Source of the DNA: Catenulispora sp. MAP5-51
GTDB taxonomy: Bacteria > Actinomycetota > Actinomycetes > Streptomycetales > Catenulisporaceae
Reading direction: 5' to 3'
Assembly: GCF_041261205.1 (NCBI RefSeq)
Contig: NZ_JBGCCH010000035.1
Coordinates: 33,608-97,607 of the forward strand
DNA: 64,000 nt
Under the pieces are notes generated by a model. That model had not been told where the DNA came from. It ran no database searches and was given only the letters and a program-made list of their open reading frames with translations. Below are positions 1-8,447 of this stretch, piece after piece; the stretch's first letter is position 1, and each line of letters begins with the position of its first letter. A program made the translations under genes and the position numbers.

Positions 1-465
1 TCCACCGGACCGCTCGACCACGACCGAGGGCCTCCGGTCCCCGGCCAGGACGTCGAACAGCCAGCGCAGATGCCGCGACAGCGGCTGCCTTCCCCGGCGC
101 GGCGTCGCCGCCTCCAGCTTCGCGTACAGATCGTCCGGCCGGTCGGTCAGATGCGGGAGCGTCACGCCGAGCAGCGGCGGGAGATCGGCGGGCCAGGCGA
201 ACCGGCTCGCGCCCTCGCGCGGCTCGAACAGCGGGTAGAGGACCTCCGGGGCGATCTTCCAGCGCTGCAACACCGCGTCGGCGGGCAGCGGGCGGCTCAG
301 GAAGTCCCAGAACTGCGCCCCGTCCAGGTCGCGCTCGGTGAGGTCCCGGCCCCGCAGGCCGGCGAAGAGCTCTGAGACGCTCAGGATGTCCGGATGGCCG
401 GCCAGCACGTCGGACAGGGCCGTGGAGCCGCAGCGCCCGGTTCCCAGCACCAGGCAGATCCGCAT
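1..465 (-). CDS. Sulfotransferase family protein (partial, runs off left edge)
   Basis: This is the N-terminal 155 residues of a PAPS-dependent sulfotransferase. The start (ATG at 465) is followed by a beta strand and a 5'-phosphosulfate-binding loop, LVLGTGRCGSTALSDVL, the hallmark of the family. The segment RWKIAPEVLYPLF and the later hydrophobic/basic pattern fit the bacterial Sulfotransfer_3 type. The C-terminal half, including the 3'-phosphate-binding motif, is outside the window. It begins 43 bp after the P450 stop on the same strand, so the two are probably co-transcribed and may tailor the same peptide product by oxidation and sulfation. That role is inferred from context. Confidence 0.8.
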   Translation of the reverse strand, partial: MRICLVLGTGRCGSTALSDVLAGHPDILSVSELFAGLRGRDLTERDLDGAQFWDFLSRPLPADAVLQRWKIAPEVLYPLFEPREGASRFAWPADLPPLLGVTLPHLTDRPDDLYAKLEAATPRRGRQPLSRHLRWLFDVLAGDRRPSVVVERSGG

Positions 466-508
466 CCCGCGAGCAGGTGGTGAGCCCGCCGCACCGTCGC
501 GGCCCGCG

Positions 509-1690
509 CTACCGGTGGCCATCGCCGGGCTCCCAGTCCACCATGAGCCGCACCAGGCCGCGCGTGGCCAGACCGTCCTTCCAGACCACCGGGTCCGGGG
601 TGTCCGCCAGGCGCAGCGTCGGGAAGCGGGCGAACAGCCGGGTCAGGACGACCTGGAGCTGGAGCCGGGCCAGCGGCGCGCCGAGGCAGCGGTGCGTGCC
701 GTGCCCGAAGGCCAGGTGAACCGGGTCGCGGCCGTCCAGGGCCAGCCGGTCCGGTTCGGGGAACACCGCCGCGTCCCGGTTCCCGTCGAGCATCGACACC
801 ACGACGGCTTCCCCGGCCTGCACGGTGACGCCGCCGACCGGTACCGGCTCGACGGCGACCCGGGGGAAGGTCACGACCGAGGCGGAGTTCAGCCGCAGCA
901 GCTCCTCCACGACGGTCGGCACCGATTCCGGCTTGTCGCGCAGGATCCGCGCGGTCTCCGGGTCGTTCAGCAACGCCAGCACCGCGAGGGTGATCTGGCC
1001 GATGGTCGACTCGAAGCCGGCCATCAGCAGCGTCAGTCCCATGGTGTGCAGCTCTGAACGCGTCAGGCCGCCGCGCTCGTGCTCGGCGATCAGGACGCTG
1101 AGGAGGTCCTCGCCGGGCCGGCGGCGCTTGCCGGCCAGCAGCCTGGTCATGTACCGGGCCAGCTCCAGCCGGCGGCGCGCGCCGTCCTCGGGCGTGGCCT
1201 CGATGTCGAACAGCACGCTGACGCAGTCCCGGAACCGGTCGATGTCGTCGGCCGGCACGCCGAGCAGTCCGCACATGACGGCGATCGGCAGGTGCGTCGC
1301 GGGCCCGGCGGCGAAGTCCAGCGGCGGTCCGGCCGCCGCCATCAGGGCCAGCTGCTCGTCGACCAGGTTCTCGACCAGCGGGGTGAGCGCGGCGATGCGC
1401 TGCGCGGAGAAGGCGCGGGCGGTGACGCGGCGCAGCCGGGCGTGGTCCGAGCCGTCCATGCTCATGACCGACTCCGGCACCGGCTGGGTGTCCAGGAACT
1501 TCGGGGCCTGCGGTGCCACGGCGCGCGACCGGCTGAACCGCCGGTCGGAGAGCACCAGGCGGGCCAGCGCGTAGTCGCGGACCAGCCACATGCGGTCGCC
1601 GGCCGGAGTGACGATCGGTGCGATCGGCTCCGGCGCGGTCCGCAGCATGTCGGGCATCGGCCCCAGCAGGCGGATGTCGTGCGGATTCAC
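509..1690 (-). CDS. Cytochrome P450 monooxygenase
   Basis: A 393-residue class I bacterial P450. Visible motifs are the I-helix AGFEST (the usual acidic/Thr pair is replaced by E-S-T), the K-helix ExxR in EELLR, and the heme loop FGHGTHRCLGAPLAR with the ligand Cys at residue 335. The GTG start at 1690 is preceded by AGGGAG about 8 nt upstream. It needs ferredoxin and reductase partners, which are not seen nearby. It faces a FabF-type ketosynthase across a region holding a StrR-type inverted repeat and precedes a sulfotransferase. Hydroxylation or aryl coupling of a peptide or amino acid is plausible, but the substrate cannot be read from the sequence. Confidence 0.93.
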   Translation of the reverse strand: MNPHDIRLLGPMPDMLRTAPEPIAPIVTPAGDRMWLVRDYALARLVLSDRRFSRSRAVAPQAPKFLDTQPVPESVMSMDGSDHARLRRVTARAFSAQRIAALTPLVENLVDEQLALMAAAGPPLDFAAGPATHLPIAVMCGLLGVPADDIDRFRDCVSVLFDIEATPEDGARRRLELARYMTRLLAGKRRRPGEDLLSVLIAEHERGGLTRSELHTMGLTLLMAGFESTIGQITLAVLALLNDPETARILRDKPESVPTVVEELLRLNSASVVTFPRVAVEPVPVGGVTVQAGEAVVVSMLDGNRDAAVFPEPDRLALDGRDPVHLAFGHGTHRCLGAPLARLQLQVVLTRLFARFPTLRLADTPDPVVWKDGLATRGLVRLMVDWEPGDGHR

Positions 1691-1817
1691 CAGCGGGCTC
1701 CCTTGGTCGCTCGGCGGCGCCCCCGCCCGGGCGGTGTGGCGCCGGGCCCGTCGGGGCAGGCCGCGCCACCGAGAGTAGGTCGGGGGGCCGTTGCCGGGTC
1801 AATGTCAGAGCACGGAC

Positions 1818-1846
1818 GTTCAACCGGCCCGGCGCCGCAGTTGAAC
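1818..1846. promoter_or_regulatory. StrR-type operator (inverted repeat)
   Basis: GTTCAACCG, 11 nt, CAGTTGAAC. This matches the known StrR/Bbr consensus of the form GTTCGACTG-N11-CAGTCGAAC with A/T substitutions at the centre of each arm. It lies between the divergent P450 (start 1690) and ketosynthase (start 1985) and could control both. Two StrR-like regulators are encoded in the window (3374-4432 and 9246-10295). Confidence 0.8.
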
Positions 1847-1984
1847 GCCCCTGCGGACGGGCCGCGCACCCGGAGCGGATCAGAGTATTGAGCCGCTTTC
1901 CGGCGCTGTGCCATCGTGGGCCGGACCGTGCCCGGCACGGATCGCCTCCAGATCGGCCGACTTCCAGATGGGCGTTGATGCGCA

Positions 1985-3280
1985 GTGGACATCGTGGACA
2001 TCGAGAACATCATGGATATCGGGGATTCCGGGAACACCGCGGTCGCCGTCACCGGCTTCGGCGCCGTCACGCCGGTGGGCGCGGACGCGCCGTCGGCGTG
2101 GAAGGCGATGCTGGCCGGGCAGTCCGGGGTGCGGACCCTGCCGCAGGAGACCACGGCCGGCTTGCAGGTGCGGATCGGCGCGCCGGCCGACATCGACCTC
2201 GCGGCGGTCATCCCGAGCTCGCGGCTGCGGACCATGGACCGCTGCGCGGGGCTGGCGCTGACGGCCGCGCTGGAGGCGTGGCGGCACGCGGGGCTGCCGG
2301 AGGTGGACCCCGAGCGGCTCGCCGTCTCGGTCGGCACCGGCATCGGCGGGTTCAGCACGACCGTCTCGGTCCTGGACACCTTCCGGGAGCGCGGCTGGCG
2401 CCGGCTCTCGCCGTTCAGCGCGCCCATGCTGATGCCGAACAGCCCGGCCGCCTGGATCGGCATCGAACTCGATGCCCGCGCCGGCGTCCACACCTCGGTG
2501 AGTGCCTGCGCGTCCGGCGCGGAGGCCATCGGATACGGCATGGAGATGATCCGCTCGGGACGGGCCGACGTCGTGGTGGCCGGCGGTGCCGAGGCCATGA
2601 TCACCCCGGAGCTGCTGGGGATGTTCTCCGCGATGCAGGCGCTGTCGCTGCGCAACGACGAGCCGGAGCGGGCTTCGCGGCCCTTCGACCGGGACCGGGA
2701 CGGCTTCGTGCTCGGCGAGGGCGCCGGCATCCTGGTGTTGGAGTCGGCCGCGCACGCGGCCCGGCGCGGCGCCGAGGTGCTGGCCGTCGCCGCCGGCGTC
2801 GGCTTCTCGGCGGACGCGCACCACATCACCGCTCCCCACCCCGAGGGTTCCGGACTTGCTCTGGCCATGCGCAACGCATTGGCCGACGCGCGGGCGACGG
2901 CGCAGGACGTGGTCCACGTGAACGCGCACGCGACGTCGACGCGCGCGGGCGACGCCGCCGAGGCCGCCGCGGTGCGCGCCGTGCTCGGCGCGCACCGCGG
3001 CGACCGGCGGCCGGTGGTGTCCGCGACGAAATCGATGACCGGCCATCTGGTCGGGGCGGCCGGCGCGGTCGAGGCCGTGGCCGCGATCTGCGCGCTGCGC
3101 GACGGGCTCGCGCCGCCCACGATCAACCTCGACGAGCCCGATCCGTCGACGGCGGCCGGACTCGACATCGCGACCGAACCGCGGCGGTTGCCGGTCGCCG
3201 CGGGACGGAGTGTGGCGCTGAGCAACTCCTCCGGTTTCGGCGGGCACAACGTGTCGCTGGCCTTTCGGACCGTGGGCTGA
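1985..3280 (+). CDS. Beta-ketoacyl-ACP synthase II (FabF-type ketosynthase)
   Basis: A 431-residue thiolase-fold condensing enzyme. The catalytic triad is visible: Cys175 in VSACASGAEA, the first His in VNAHATST and the second in KSMTGHLVGAAG. It ends with the usual GFGGHN motif. The N-terminus starts with a repetitive DIVDIENIMDIGDS stretch before the real fold begins at VAVTGFGAVTPVG, so the exact start (GTG 1985 or the internal ATG 2012) is uncertain. No acyltransferase or ACP is adjacent. A lone FabF in a peptide cluster may supply an acyl starter or unusual acyl chain, but this is inference. Confidence 0.9.
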   Translation: MDIVDIENIMDIGDSGNTAVAVTGFGAVTPVGADAPSAWKAMLAGQSGVRTLPQETTAGLQVRIGAPADIDLAAVIPSSRLRTMDRCAGLALTAALEAWRHAGLPEVDPERLAVSVGTGIGGFSTTVSVLDTFRERGWRRLSPFSAPMLMPNSPAAWIGIELDARAGVHTSVSACASGAEAIGYGMEMIRSGRADVVVAGGAEAMITPELLGMFSAMQALSLRNDEPERASRPFDRDRDGFVLGEGAGILVLESAAHAARRGAEVLAVAAGVGFSADAHHITAPHPEGSGLALAMRNALADARATAQDVVHVNAHATSTRAGDAAEAAAVRAVLGAHRGDRRPVVSATKSMTGHLVGAAGAVEAVAAICALRDGLAPPTINLDEPDPSTAAGLDIATEPRRLPVAAGRSVALSNSSGFGGHNVSLAFRTVG

Positions 3281-3293
3281 ACCACGTCCGAGT

Positions 3294-3316
3294 GGGCTGG
3301 GCTGGGTTGGGCTGGG
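3294..3316 (+). other. G-quadruplex-forming motif
   Basis: Five GGG runs separated by 2-nt loops (GGGCTGGGCTGGG and so on) lie directly after the ketosynthase stop codon, between convergent genes. The regular short loops fit the classic G4 pattern on the + strand. It could act as a transcription barrier between the converging units, though no function is proven by sequence. Confidence 0.55.
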
Positions 3317-3373
3317 CACCACCAGGCCGACTGCCGAACGGTCTGGCGGTGCCCGCGGCCCGGGCGCCTGCCG

Positions 3374-4432
3374 TCAGCCCGAGCCTTCGAACTCATCGGC
3401 CACCGAGAGCCACGCCTTGGCGCACTCCCGGGCGACGGCGGCCAGGGTCGGCCGCCAGTGCGGGGGTACGGCCCGCACCGCTTGGTCGGCCTGGCCCTGG
3501 ACGACGACCCGCGTGTCGAACCAGCGGATCAGGGCTCTGCCGGACTGGGAGTAGCGCAGCGTCGGATCGTGCCGCAGCCCTTTGAGCGCCGCGGAGACGT
3601 CCACGCCCGGCACGTCGGCCGGCGCGGTGTGCCGCCGCTCGGGTACCGGCGGCTCTCCGGCCTGCAGACGGAGCCGTACGTCGCGGGCGGTGCCCACCGA
3701 GATGCCCGCCTCGCGGGCGATCTCGCGGAGCGAGGCCTGCGGCCGCCGGGCGATGATCTCGGCGGCCGCCAGCCGGCCCTGGACCCCCGACAGGGGACGG
3801 ACCCGGCCGTCGGCGCCGAGGCGTTCGCGGCCCGCGGTCCCGGTTTGCAGACCGGCCCGGATGTCCGCGACGGTCCGCGCCGCCAAGCCCGTGGTGCGTG
3901 CGATCGCCCGATCGGACAGCCGCGGGTGCGACCCCATGATGCGGGCCGCCGCCGTGCGCCGGTCCTCGGCCGACAACGGCAGGCCGTGGGCCACGTTCGA
4001 GCTGACCCCCAGCCGGAACGCGTCCTCCCGGCTGCCGTCGAAGAACTGGACGGCGATCAGCTCCTGGCCCTTCGTGCGGGCCACGGTGAGCCGGTGCATG
4101 CCGTCCACGACGCGCATCGGCGGTCCCCGGTGCACCACGATCGGCGGCAGCGGCGCCTCGATCTCGGCCAGGGCCCGCAGATGGACCGGATCGAGCCCGG
4201 CCGTCCGCGGGGAGTCCGCGTCGCACAAGTCCGCCACCGGCACCAGGACGATCTCGGCGCCGTACTCGACCGAGCCCGCCGCGGGACTCCACTCCGCCGC
4301 GGCCCCGTCCCCGCCGGCGGCCCGGATCCCGTGCAGGGAACCGGCGAAGAAGCGGTCCCCGACAGAACTCTGCCACGGTGCGGGCTCCACGGCCCGGGCC
4401 GGGTCCACCGGATTGTTGGAAACAGTGTTCAC
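3374..4432 (-). CDS. StrR-like pathway-specific regulator (ParB-type, copy A)
   Basis: A 352-residue protein of the StrR/Bbr/NovG regulator family. The N-terminal half carries a ParB/sulfiredoxin-like fold with VVDGMHRLTVARTKG and VQFFDG. It is followed by the HTH-bearing region (RTAAARIMGSHPRLSDRAIARTTGL) and a second HTH (SLREIAREAGISVGTARDV). Such proteins activate antibiotic operons by binding GTTC-N-GAAC repeats, of which four occur here. The start is GTG at 4432, and its first bases overlap the TGA of the upstream 110-residue gene (GTGA), so translation is coupled. It is paralogous to the protein at 9246-10295: both share the 'VVDGxHRL' / 'IDGTHRL' core and the tandem HTH order. Confidence 0.9.
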   Translation of the reverse strand: MNTVSNNPVDPARAVEPAPWQSSVGDRFFAGSLHGIRAAGGDGAAAEWSPAAGSVEYGAEIVLVPVADLCDADSPRTAGLDPVHLRALAEIEAPLPPIVVHRGPPMRVVDGMHRLTVARTKGQELIAVQFFDGSREDAFRLGVSSNVAHGLPLSAEDRRTAAARIMGSHPRLSDRAIARTTGLAARTVADIRAGLQTGTAGRERLGADGRVRPLSGVQGRLAAAEIIARRPQASLREIAREAGISVGTARDVRLRLQAGEPPVPERRHTAPADVPGVDVSAALKGLRHDPTLRYSQSGRALIRWFDTRVVVQGQADQAVRAVPPHWRPTLAAVARECAKAWLSVADEFEGSG

Positions 4433-4761
4433 AATTCCCCGTCCCCCAGTCTGAGCATGAACAGGACATCGGCTGCCTCGTCGGAGCGGCACAGGACACT
4501 GAATCCGGCGAGCTCGGGGAACTTGGCGACCGCCCGGCCGCACAGGTCCAGCGCCGTCTCGCACTCGGCCATGCCCGCACCGCGGTGGAAGAGCACCACG
4601 TCCACGGCCCCGTCCCCGTCCGGCACATCCCGGGCCATCGCGTGCTCCAGCCGGTGCTCGGCCGTGGCGACCGCCTTCAGCATGCCGACCAGTTCGGCGC
4701 TGTCGAGCGCCGGTACCCGTGACCCCGTTCCCGGCAGCAGCCGGAGCACGACAACCTGCAT
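4429..4761 (-). CDS. Small conserved protein of unknown function (cassette A)
   Basis: 110 residues if started at ATG 4761 (TTG 4767 would add two). No signal peptide and no known domain recognised. It begins with a hydrophobic strand (MQVVVLRLL) and has an LEHAMA motif, then DVVLF, then a helix with AECETALDLCGRAVAKFPELAGFSV. The same order of elements (short strand, LEHVYA, GLVLW, RRAEKAARGLLARIDGLTLGGY) is found in the protein at 11700-12023, so the two are likely homologues. It sits 7 bp after the stop of the secreted peptide gene and overlaps the StrR-like gene by 4 bp, forming a three-gene operon. Processing, binding or immunity to the adjacent peptide is a guess. Confidence 0.75.
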   Translation of the reverse strand: MQVVVLRLLPGTGSRVPALDSAELVGMLKAVATAEHRLEHAMARDVPDGDGAVDVVLFHRGAGMAECETALDLCGRAVAKFPELAGFSVLCRSDEAADVLFMLRLGDGEL

Positions 4762-4768
4762 AGCCAAC

Positions 4769-4948
4769 TCATCCCCAGCAGCTGGTACAGGCCGGGTCGC
4801 CGTCCGACGCGGGCAGCGTGTCGTCGGCCCGGACGACGGAGGCGGTCCCGGTCCCGGTCCGGCCGGCGGCGGTGGCCGAGGCGGCGCCGGCCCCCAGCAG
4901 CATGCCGGACGCCGCGATCACCGCAATAAACAGCTTGAGAAAAGACAT
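4769..4948 (-). CDS. Small secreted Cys-containing peptide (cassette A)
   Basis: 59 residues. The N-terminus is a clear Sec signal peptide: MSFLK, a hydrophobic core (LFIAVIAASGMLLGAGAA) and an Ala-rich cleavage area near residues 24-28. The remaining ~30 residues are polar, with an acidic stretch (ADDTLPASDGD) and the C-terminus PACTSCWG, a CxxC plus Trp. The start ATG 4948 has AGGAG 5-9 nt upstream. A small inverted repeat CCTGT-GTAT-ACAGG (4956-4969) overlaps this ribosome site. It is the first gene of the operon with the 110-residue protein and the StrR-like regulator, and diverges from a TrmB/LuxR-type regulator. A peptide of equivalent position and size is at 12153-12302. An extracellular signal or RiPP-like precursor is possible; nothing proves it. 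Confidence 0.75.
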   Translation of the reverse strand: MSFLKLFIAVIAASGMLLGAGAASATAAGRTGTGTASVVRADDTLPASDGDPACTSCWG

Positions 4949-5256
4949 GACAACTCCTGTGTATACAGGTCGCCGTGAAGGGCGATCTCAGCCAAGTGGG
5001 GGCGGCGGACTCCGGAGGTGGAGCCCTCACTACAGCGAGTGTGTGGGACCCGGCGATCGTCGCGACAGGCCTGCGACCAGGCACTTTCAAGCCATGGCAG
5101 CTTGGTGCCACGGGCCCGCGCGGCCGCGGCGGGCGCCGCGCGGCCGAGCCGAAATTGTTCGGGTCCTGATATCTACTGCTGAGACATTCTTGCCCAGCTC
5201 GCAAGGCTTCGGAATAATCCCGCATGGGGAGGAAGCGATGAACGGGGGAGTTTGTT
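4949..5256. promoter_or_regulatory. Divergent intergenic region between peptide A and its regulator
   Basis: 308 bp between the start of the secreted peptide (minus strand) and the regulator start at 5257 (plus strand). It must hold both promoters. Visible elements are CCTGT-GTAT-ACAGG at 4956-4969 and an imperfect repeat CTTGC-N7-GCAAG shortly before a TTCGGAATAAT stretch. A related TCTTGCC...TTCGGAAAT order is seen, read toward the regulator, in the equivalent 11594-11699 region. No StrR-type repeat is present and no further gene is seen. Confidence 0.5.
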
Positions 5257-6246
5257 GTGCTCAAACAACTTGGTCTGAGCGAAAACGATGAACGGGTTTA
5301 CTGGTCCCTTCTCACGGACCCCGACCTCGGCGTCGCCGATCTGGCCACGGAGCTCGTGCTCACCGAGGGCGAAGTCCGGCTCGCGCTGGAGCATCTCGGC
5401 GAGCTGACCCTCCTGCGCAGCTCCCGCGACACCCCCGGCAGACTGCGCCCGGTCAGTCCCGAATACGGCCTGCGGATCCTGCTGGCCCACCAGGAGGCCG
5501 AGCTGGAGGAACGCCGGCGCGAGATCGCCGCGAGCCGGGTCTCGGTCCAGCAGATGGTCGAGCAGTACTCCGACCTGCGCCGCAAGAACACCCAGCTGGA
5601 GATCGAGCAGATCGCCGGCCTGGACGCGGTCCAGGCCCGCATGGAGGAGATCATCCACGACGCCCAGACCGACTGCCGCTCCGCGGTCCCGGGCGGACCG
5701 GTCGCCCAGGAGGTCCTGACCGCCGCACGCCCCTTGGACGAAGCCCTGTTCCACCGCGGCATCCATCAGCGGGTCCTCTACCAGGAGGCGGTCCGGGCCA
5801 GCCCCCACACCGTCGAGTACGGCCGCTGGATGATCGACAACGGCGCGGAGGTCCGCACCTTCCCGGTCCTGCCCCCGCGCATGCTCATCGTCGACAGCTC
5901 GACCGCCCTGGTCCCGTCGGCTCCGGACGCCCCGGCGCTCGGCGCCGTGTGCGTCAGGGCGCCGGGGATCGTCTCGGCACTGATAGCGCTGTTCGAACAG
6001 ACCTGGCAGCTCGCCACGCCGCTGGCCGAGCCGGACGCGCCGGACAGTTCCGGCGGCCTGTCCCCCACCGAGCGCGCACTGCTCTCGATGCTCGCACGAG
6101 GGATGACTGATGAGGCCGCTGCCAAGCGGCTGGGCGTCTCGCTGCGGACGGTACGCCGGCGGATGGACGAGTTGATGGCCCGGCTCAACGCGCACAGCCG
6201 GTTCGAGGCCGGACTCAAGGCCGGTAAGCGGGGATGGCTGGAGTGA
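5257..6246 (+). CDS. TrmB/LuxR-type transcriptional regulator (cassette A)
   Basis: 329 residues with three parts. There is an N-terminal winged HTH of TrmB type (about 1-65), a helical, probably coiled-coil link (about 70-110, rich in E/R/Q), a TrmB-like sensor segment (QIAGLDAVQARMEEI to TWQLATPL), and a C-terminal LuxR-type HTH (LSPTERALLSMLARGMTDEAAAKRLGVS). The GTG start at 5257 follows GGGGGAG by 8 nt. It shares its layout and its start (VLxxxG) with the regulator at 10565-11593. Each copy sits beside a small secreted peptide, a ~110-residue protein and a StrR-like regulator. Regulation of the divergent peptide operon in response to a bound ligand is inferred. Confidence 0.85.
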   Translation: MLKQLGLSENDERVYWSLLTDPDLGVADLATELVLTEGEVRLALEHLGELTLLRSSRDTPGRLRPVSPEYGLRILLAHQEAELEERRREIAASRVSVQQMVEQYSDLRRKNTQLEIEQIAGLDAVQARMEEIIHDAQTDCRSAVPGGPVAQEVLTAARPLDEALFHRGIHQRVLYQEAVRASPHTVEYGRWMIDNGAEVRTFPVLPPRMLIVDSSTALVPSAPDAPALGAVCVRAPGIVSALIALFEQTWQLATPLAEPDAPDSSGGLSPTERALLSMLARGMTDEAAAKRLGVSLRTVRRRMDELMARLNAHSRFEAGLKAGKRGWLE

Positions 6247-6368
6247 AGCCGGGCACCGGCCGGCGGATTTGAGGGCTGGTCCGGTATCGAAACCGCCGCT
6301 TGACCAAAGCGCTTCAAGCGGTCACCGGAACACCGGCGCCGGCATTCCCGTACCGCTGCCCGGAAGGT

Positions 6369-6398
6369 GTTCAACCGGCATTCCGGACGCAGTTGAAC
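6369..6398. promoter_or_regulatory. StrR-type operator (12-nt spacer)
   Basis: GTTCAACCG, 12 nt, CAGTTGAAC. The arms are identical to those at 1818-1846, but the spacer is one base longer. It lies 159 bp upstream of the secreted protein gene at 6557 and after the TrmB/LuxR regulator, so it probably controls the secreted protein. Confidence 0.7.
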
Positions 6399-6556
6399 AC
6401 GCCGCGGATATCACACTTCTCGATAGCCGCCAACAGATTCTCGTGGAAGTTGCCAGGGCACGGATTCACCATTCCGCAAGCCTTGTCGGGTTTCACAGAG
6501 GCCTGCGAGCCTGGGAATGCGATTTCACGATCCCACGAGAACCCAGGAGAAACACT

Positions 6557-6955
6557 GTGAACAAGCTCATCCGTCTTGCCACCGTTCTCGCCGGCGCCGG
6601 TGCGCTGGCCCTGCCGACCGCTGCCGTGTCCAACGCCGCCTCGGCGCGTCCGGCCGACGCGGCGTGTGTCGTCGTCAACGGCTCGAACGCCTACGGGACC
6701 GGCACCATCTCCCTGTGTCCGCAGTCCGACGGCACCACGCACGCCACCGGGAACATCACCCCGCTCCTGCACAGCGACTGGATAGACAACAACTGCATCG
6801 CCTGGGACGTCCTGGAGGGCCCCACGCACTCGCAGCTCGAGACCACGGTCTGCCCCGGTCCCGCCGGCACCACCAACGTGACCACTCCCTTCGACTTCTC
6901 CTTCACCCCCGAAGCCGCCATCACCGGCGCGCAGATCGTCCACGTCGACGTGTGA
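6557..6955 (+). CDS. Secreted protein of unknown function
   Basis: 132 residues, GTG start at 6557 with AGGAGA upstream. A Sec signal peptide is clear (MNKLIRLATVLAGAGALALPTAAVSNAASA), giving a mature chain of about 100 residues. This has four Cys (in AACVVV, SLCPQ, NNCIAW, TVCPG), many Thr/Gly residues and a few hydrophobic strands, suggesting a small disulfide-stabilised beta protein. I do not recognise the family. A StrR-type repeat upstream ties its expression to the antibiotic regulators. It could be a structural, binding or protective extracellular protein. Confidence 0.8.
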   Translation: MNKLIRLATVLAGAGALALPTAAVSNAASARPADAACVVVNGSNAYGTGTISLCPQSDGTTHATGNITPLLHSDWIDNNCIAWDVLEGPTHSQLETTVCPGPAGTTNVTTPFDFSFTPEAAITGAQIVHVDV

Positions 6956-7090
6956 CGTGCCGCTGGGTGCCCCCGCTCGGGTCACCGGGCAGGGGCACCC
7001 GCGTCGGTGTCGGTGGGGGGGCCAGCACCACCATCGGGAGTGAGGCCTGCGGGATGGTTCTCCCCCGATGTGCCCGAATACGGTTGACGC

Positions 7091-8404
7091 GTGCCTCCCA
7101 CCGAACCGACCACCCGACCGACGACGCAGCAGACCGCGCAGGAGACCACGCAGGAGAACCTCCGAGCCCGCTGGGCGCAGGCGGGCAAGGACGCCCTCTT
7201 CCTCATCACCGGCGTGCCGCTGTGGGCGGCGGCGATGCTCGCGCTCCTGGTCTGGAGCCAGCCTGTCCTGTCGCTGCTGACCTCGGGCATCGAACTGGAC
7301 GTCGCCCGCTTCGCCGTCAGCGTGGTCGTGATCCTGGGCCTGCTGCCCGTGCTGGCCCCGAGCCTGACCGGGTGGCAGCGCCGGCGCTTCGCCGGGCGCG
7401 GCCTGGAGATCCTCGACGTCGAGACGCCGCCCCTGCGCGCGGGACTGCGCCGAGCGCTGCGCTCGGAGGCCCGGTGGCGCCAGACCGCCTATCACGGGCT
7501 CGCCGGCCCCCTCATCGGCCTGGCCCTGGTGGCCCTGGCCGGCATCATCGGCATCAGCGGCCTGCTGGTGTTCCAGGTCCCGGCCCACATCCTCGGACTG
7601 GGCCACTACCACCGGGACTTCCACGACCAGAAGTTCTGGTCCCAGGTCATCGCCCTCACGGTGTCACTGGCCGCGGCCTGCTACGCACCGCGCATCCTCA
7701 GTGCTCTCGCCCACGCCGACGAGACCGCCGCGCGGCGGCTGCTGGGCCCGAGCGAGACGATCGTTCTGGCCGAGCGCGTACAAACGCTGTCCGACAGCCG
7801 CGCCGCCACGGTCGAGGCCGCCGACGCCGAACGCCGCCGCATCGAGCGGGACCTGCACGACGGTGCGCAGCAACGTCTGGCGTCCCTGGCCGTGCATCTG
7901 GGTATTGCCCGCAAGACGCTCAAGGACGCCACGCCCGAGGCCATGTCCGTCATCATCGACGCCCACGAGCAGGTCAAGGAAGCCATGGCGGAGATCCGCA
8001 ACCTGGTGCGCGGCCTGCACCCGCCGGTCCTGGACGACCGCGGCCTGGACGCCGCGCTGTCCGGCGTGGCCGCGCGCTCCGCGGTCCCGGTACGGCTGAC
8101 CGTCGGCTCCACCGGGCCGCTGAGCGCCTCGGTGGAGACCGTCGCCTACTTCGTGGTCTCCGAGGCGCTGGCCAACGTGGTCAAACACTCCCGGGCGAAA
8201 CAAGCGGCGGTCGACGTGACCCGAAGGGACGGCCGGCTGTTGATCCAGGTGAGCGACGACGGAGTGGGAGGGGCGGACGCTCAAGGCGGCACCGGCCTGA
8301 CCGGGCTGGCGCAGCGAGTCGCCTCGGTGGACGGACGCCTCCGGCTGACCTCACCGAGCGGCGGACCGACTATCCTGACCGCCGAGCTGCCCTGCGGGGC
8401 GTGA
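7091..8404 (+). CDS. NarL-family sensor histidine kinase
   Basis: 437 residues. Hydrophobic segments near residues 45-65, 80-100, 145-170 and 190-205 form the membrane part. Then come a linker helix, a HisKA_3 dimerisation domain with the phospho-His box ERRRIERDLHDGAQQRL, and a HATPase_c domain (SEALANVVKHS, VSDDGVGGA, GTGLTGLAQRV). There is no large extracellular loop, so it resembles DesK-type kinases that sense within the membrane. The GTG start (7091) is supported by the position of the first transmembrane segment. The response regulator follows 43 bp downstream on the same strand. Confidence 0.92.
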   Translation: MPPTEPTTRPTTQQTAQETTQENLRARWAQAGKDALFLITGVPLWAAAMLALLVWSQPVLSLLTSGIELDVARFAVSVVVILGLLPVLAPSLTGWQRRRFAGRGLEILDVETPPLRAGLRRALRSEARWRQTAYHGLAGPLIGLALVALAGIIGISGLLVFQVPAHILGLGHYHRDFHDQKFWSQVIALTVSLAAACYAPRILSALAHADETAARRLLGPSETIVLAERVQTLSDSRAATVEAADAERRRIERDLHDGAQQRLASLAVHLGIARKTLKDATPEAMSVIIDAHEQVKEAMAEIRNLVRGLHPPVLDDRGLDAALSGVAARSAVPVRLTVGSTGPLSASVETVAYFVVSEALANVVKHSRAKQAAVDVTRRDGRLLIQVSDDGVGGADAQGGTGLTGLAQRVASVDGRLRLTSPSGGPTILTAELPCGA

Positions 8405-8447
8405 ACCCGCTCGGCGGCCGGACAGAACGACTTTTCCAGGGAGAATC

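Noticed and set aside
338..1057. Long open frames on the plus strand over the P450 gene
   Set aside because: Arg/Pro/Gly-rich shadow typical of high-GC antisense frames; the minus-strand P450 has all family motifs.
1618..3585. 655-codon open frame over the ketosynthase
   Set aside because: Low-complexity Arg/Gly shadow; it spans the StrR operator and the real gene and has no recognisable domain.
5239..5292. Short ORF MNGGVCCAQ just before the regulator start
   Set aside because: It overlaps the regulator's own start in another frame and has no ribosome site; probably chance.
6280..6340. Additional StrR-type operator (TTGACC...TTCAAG)
   Set aside because: Arms are only 4 bp and spacing differs from the other four sites.
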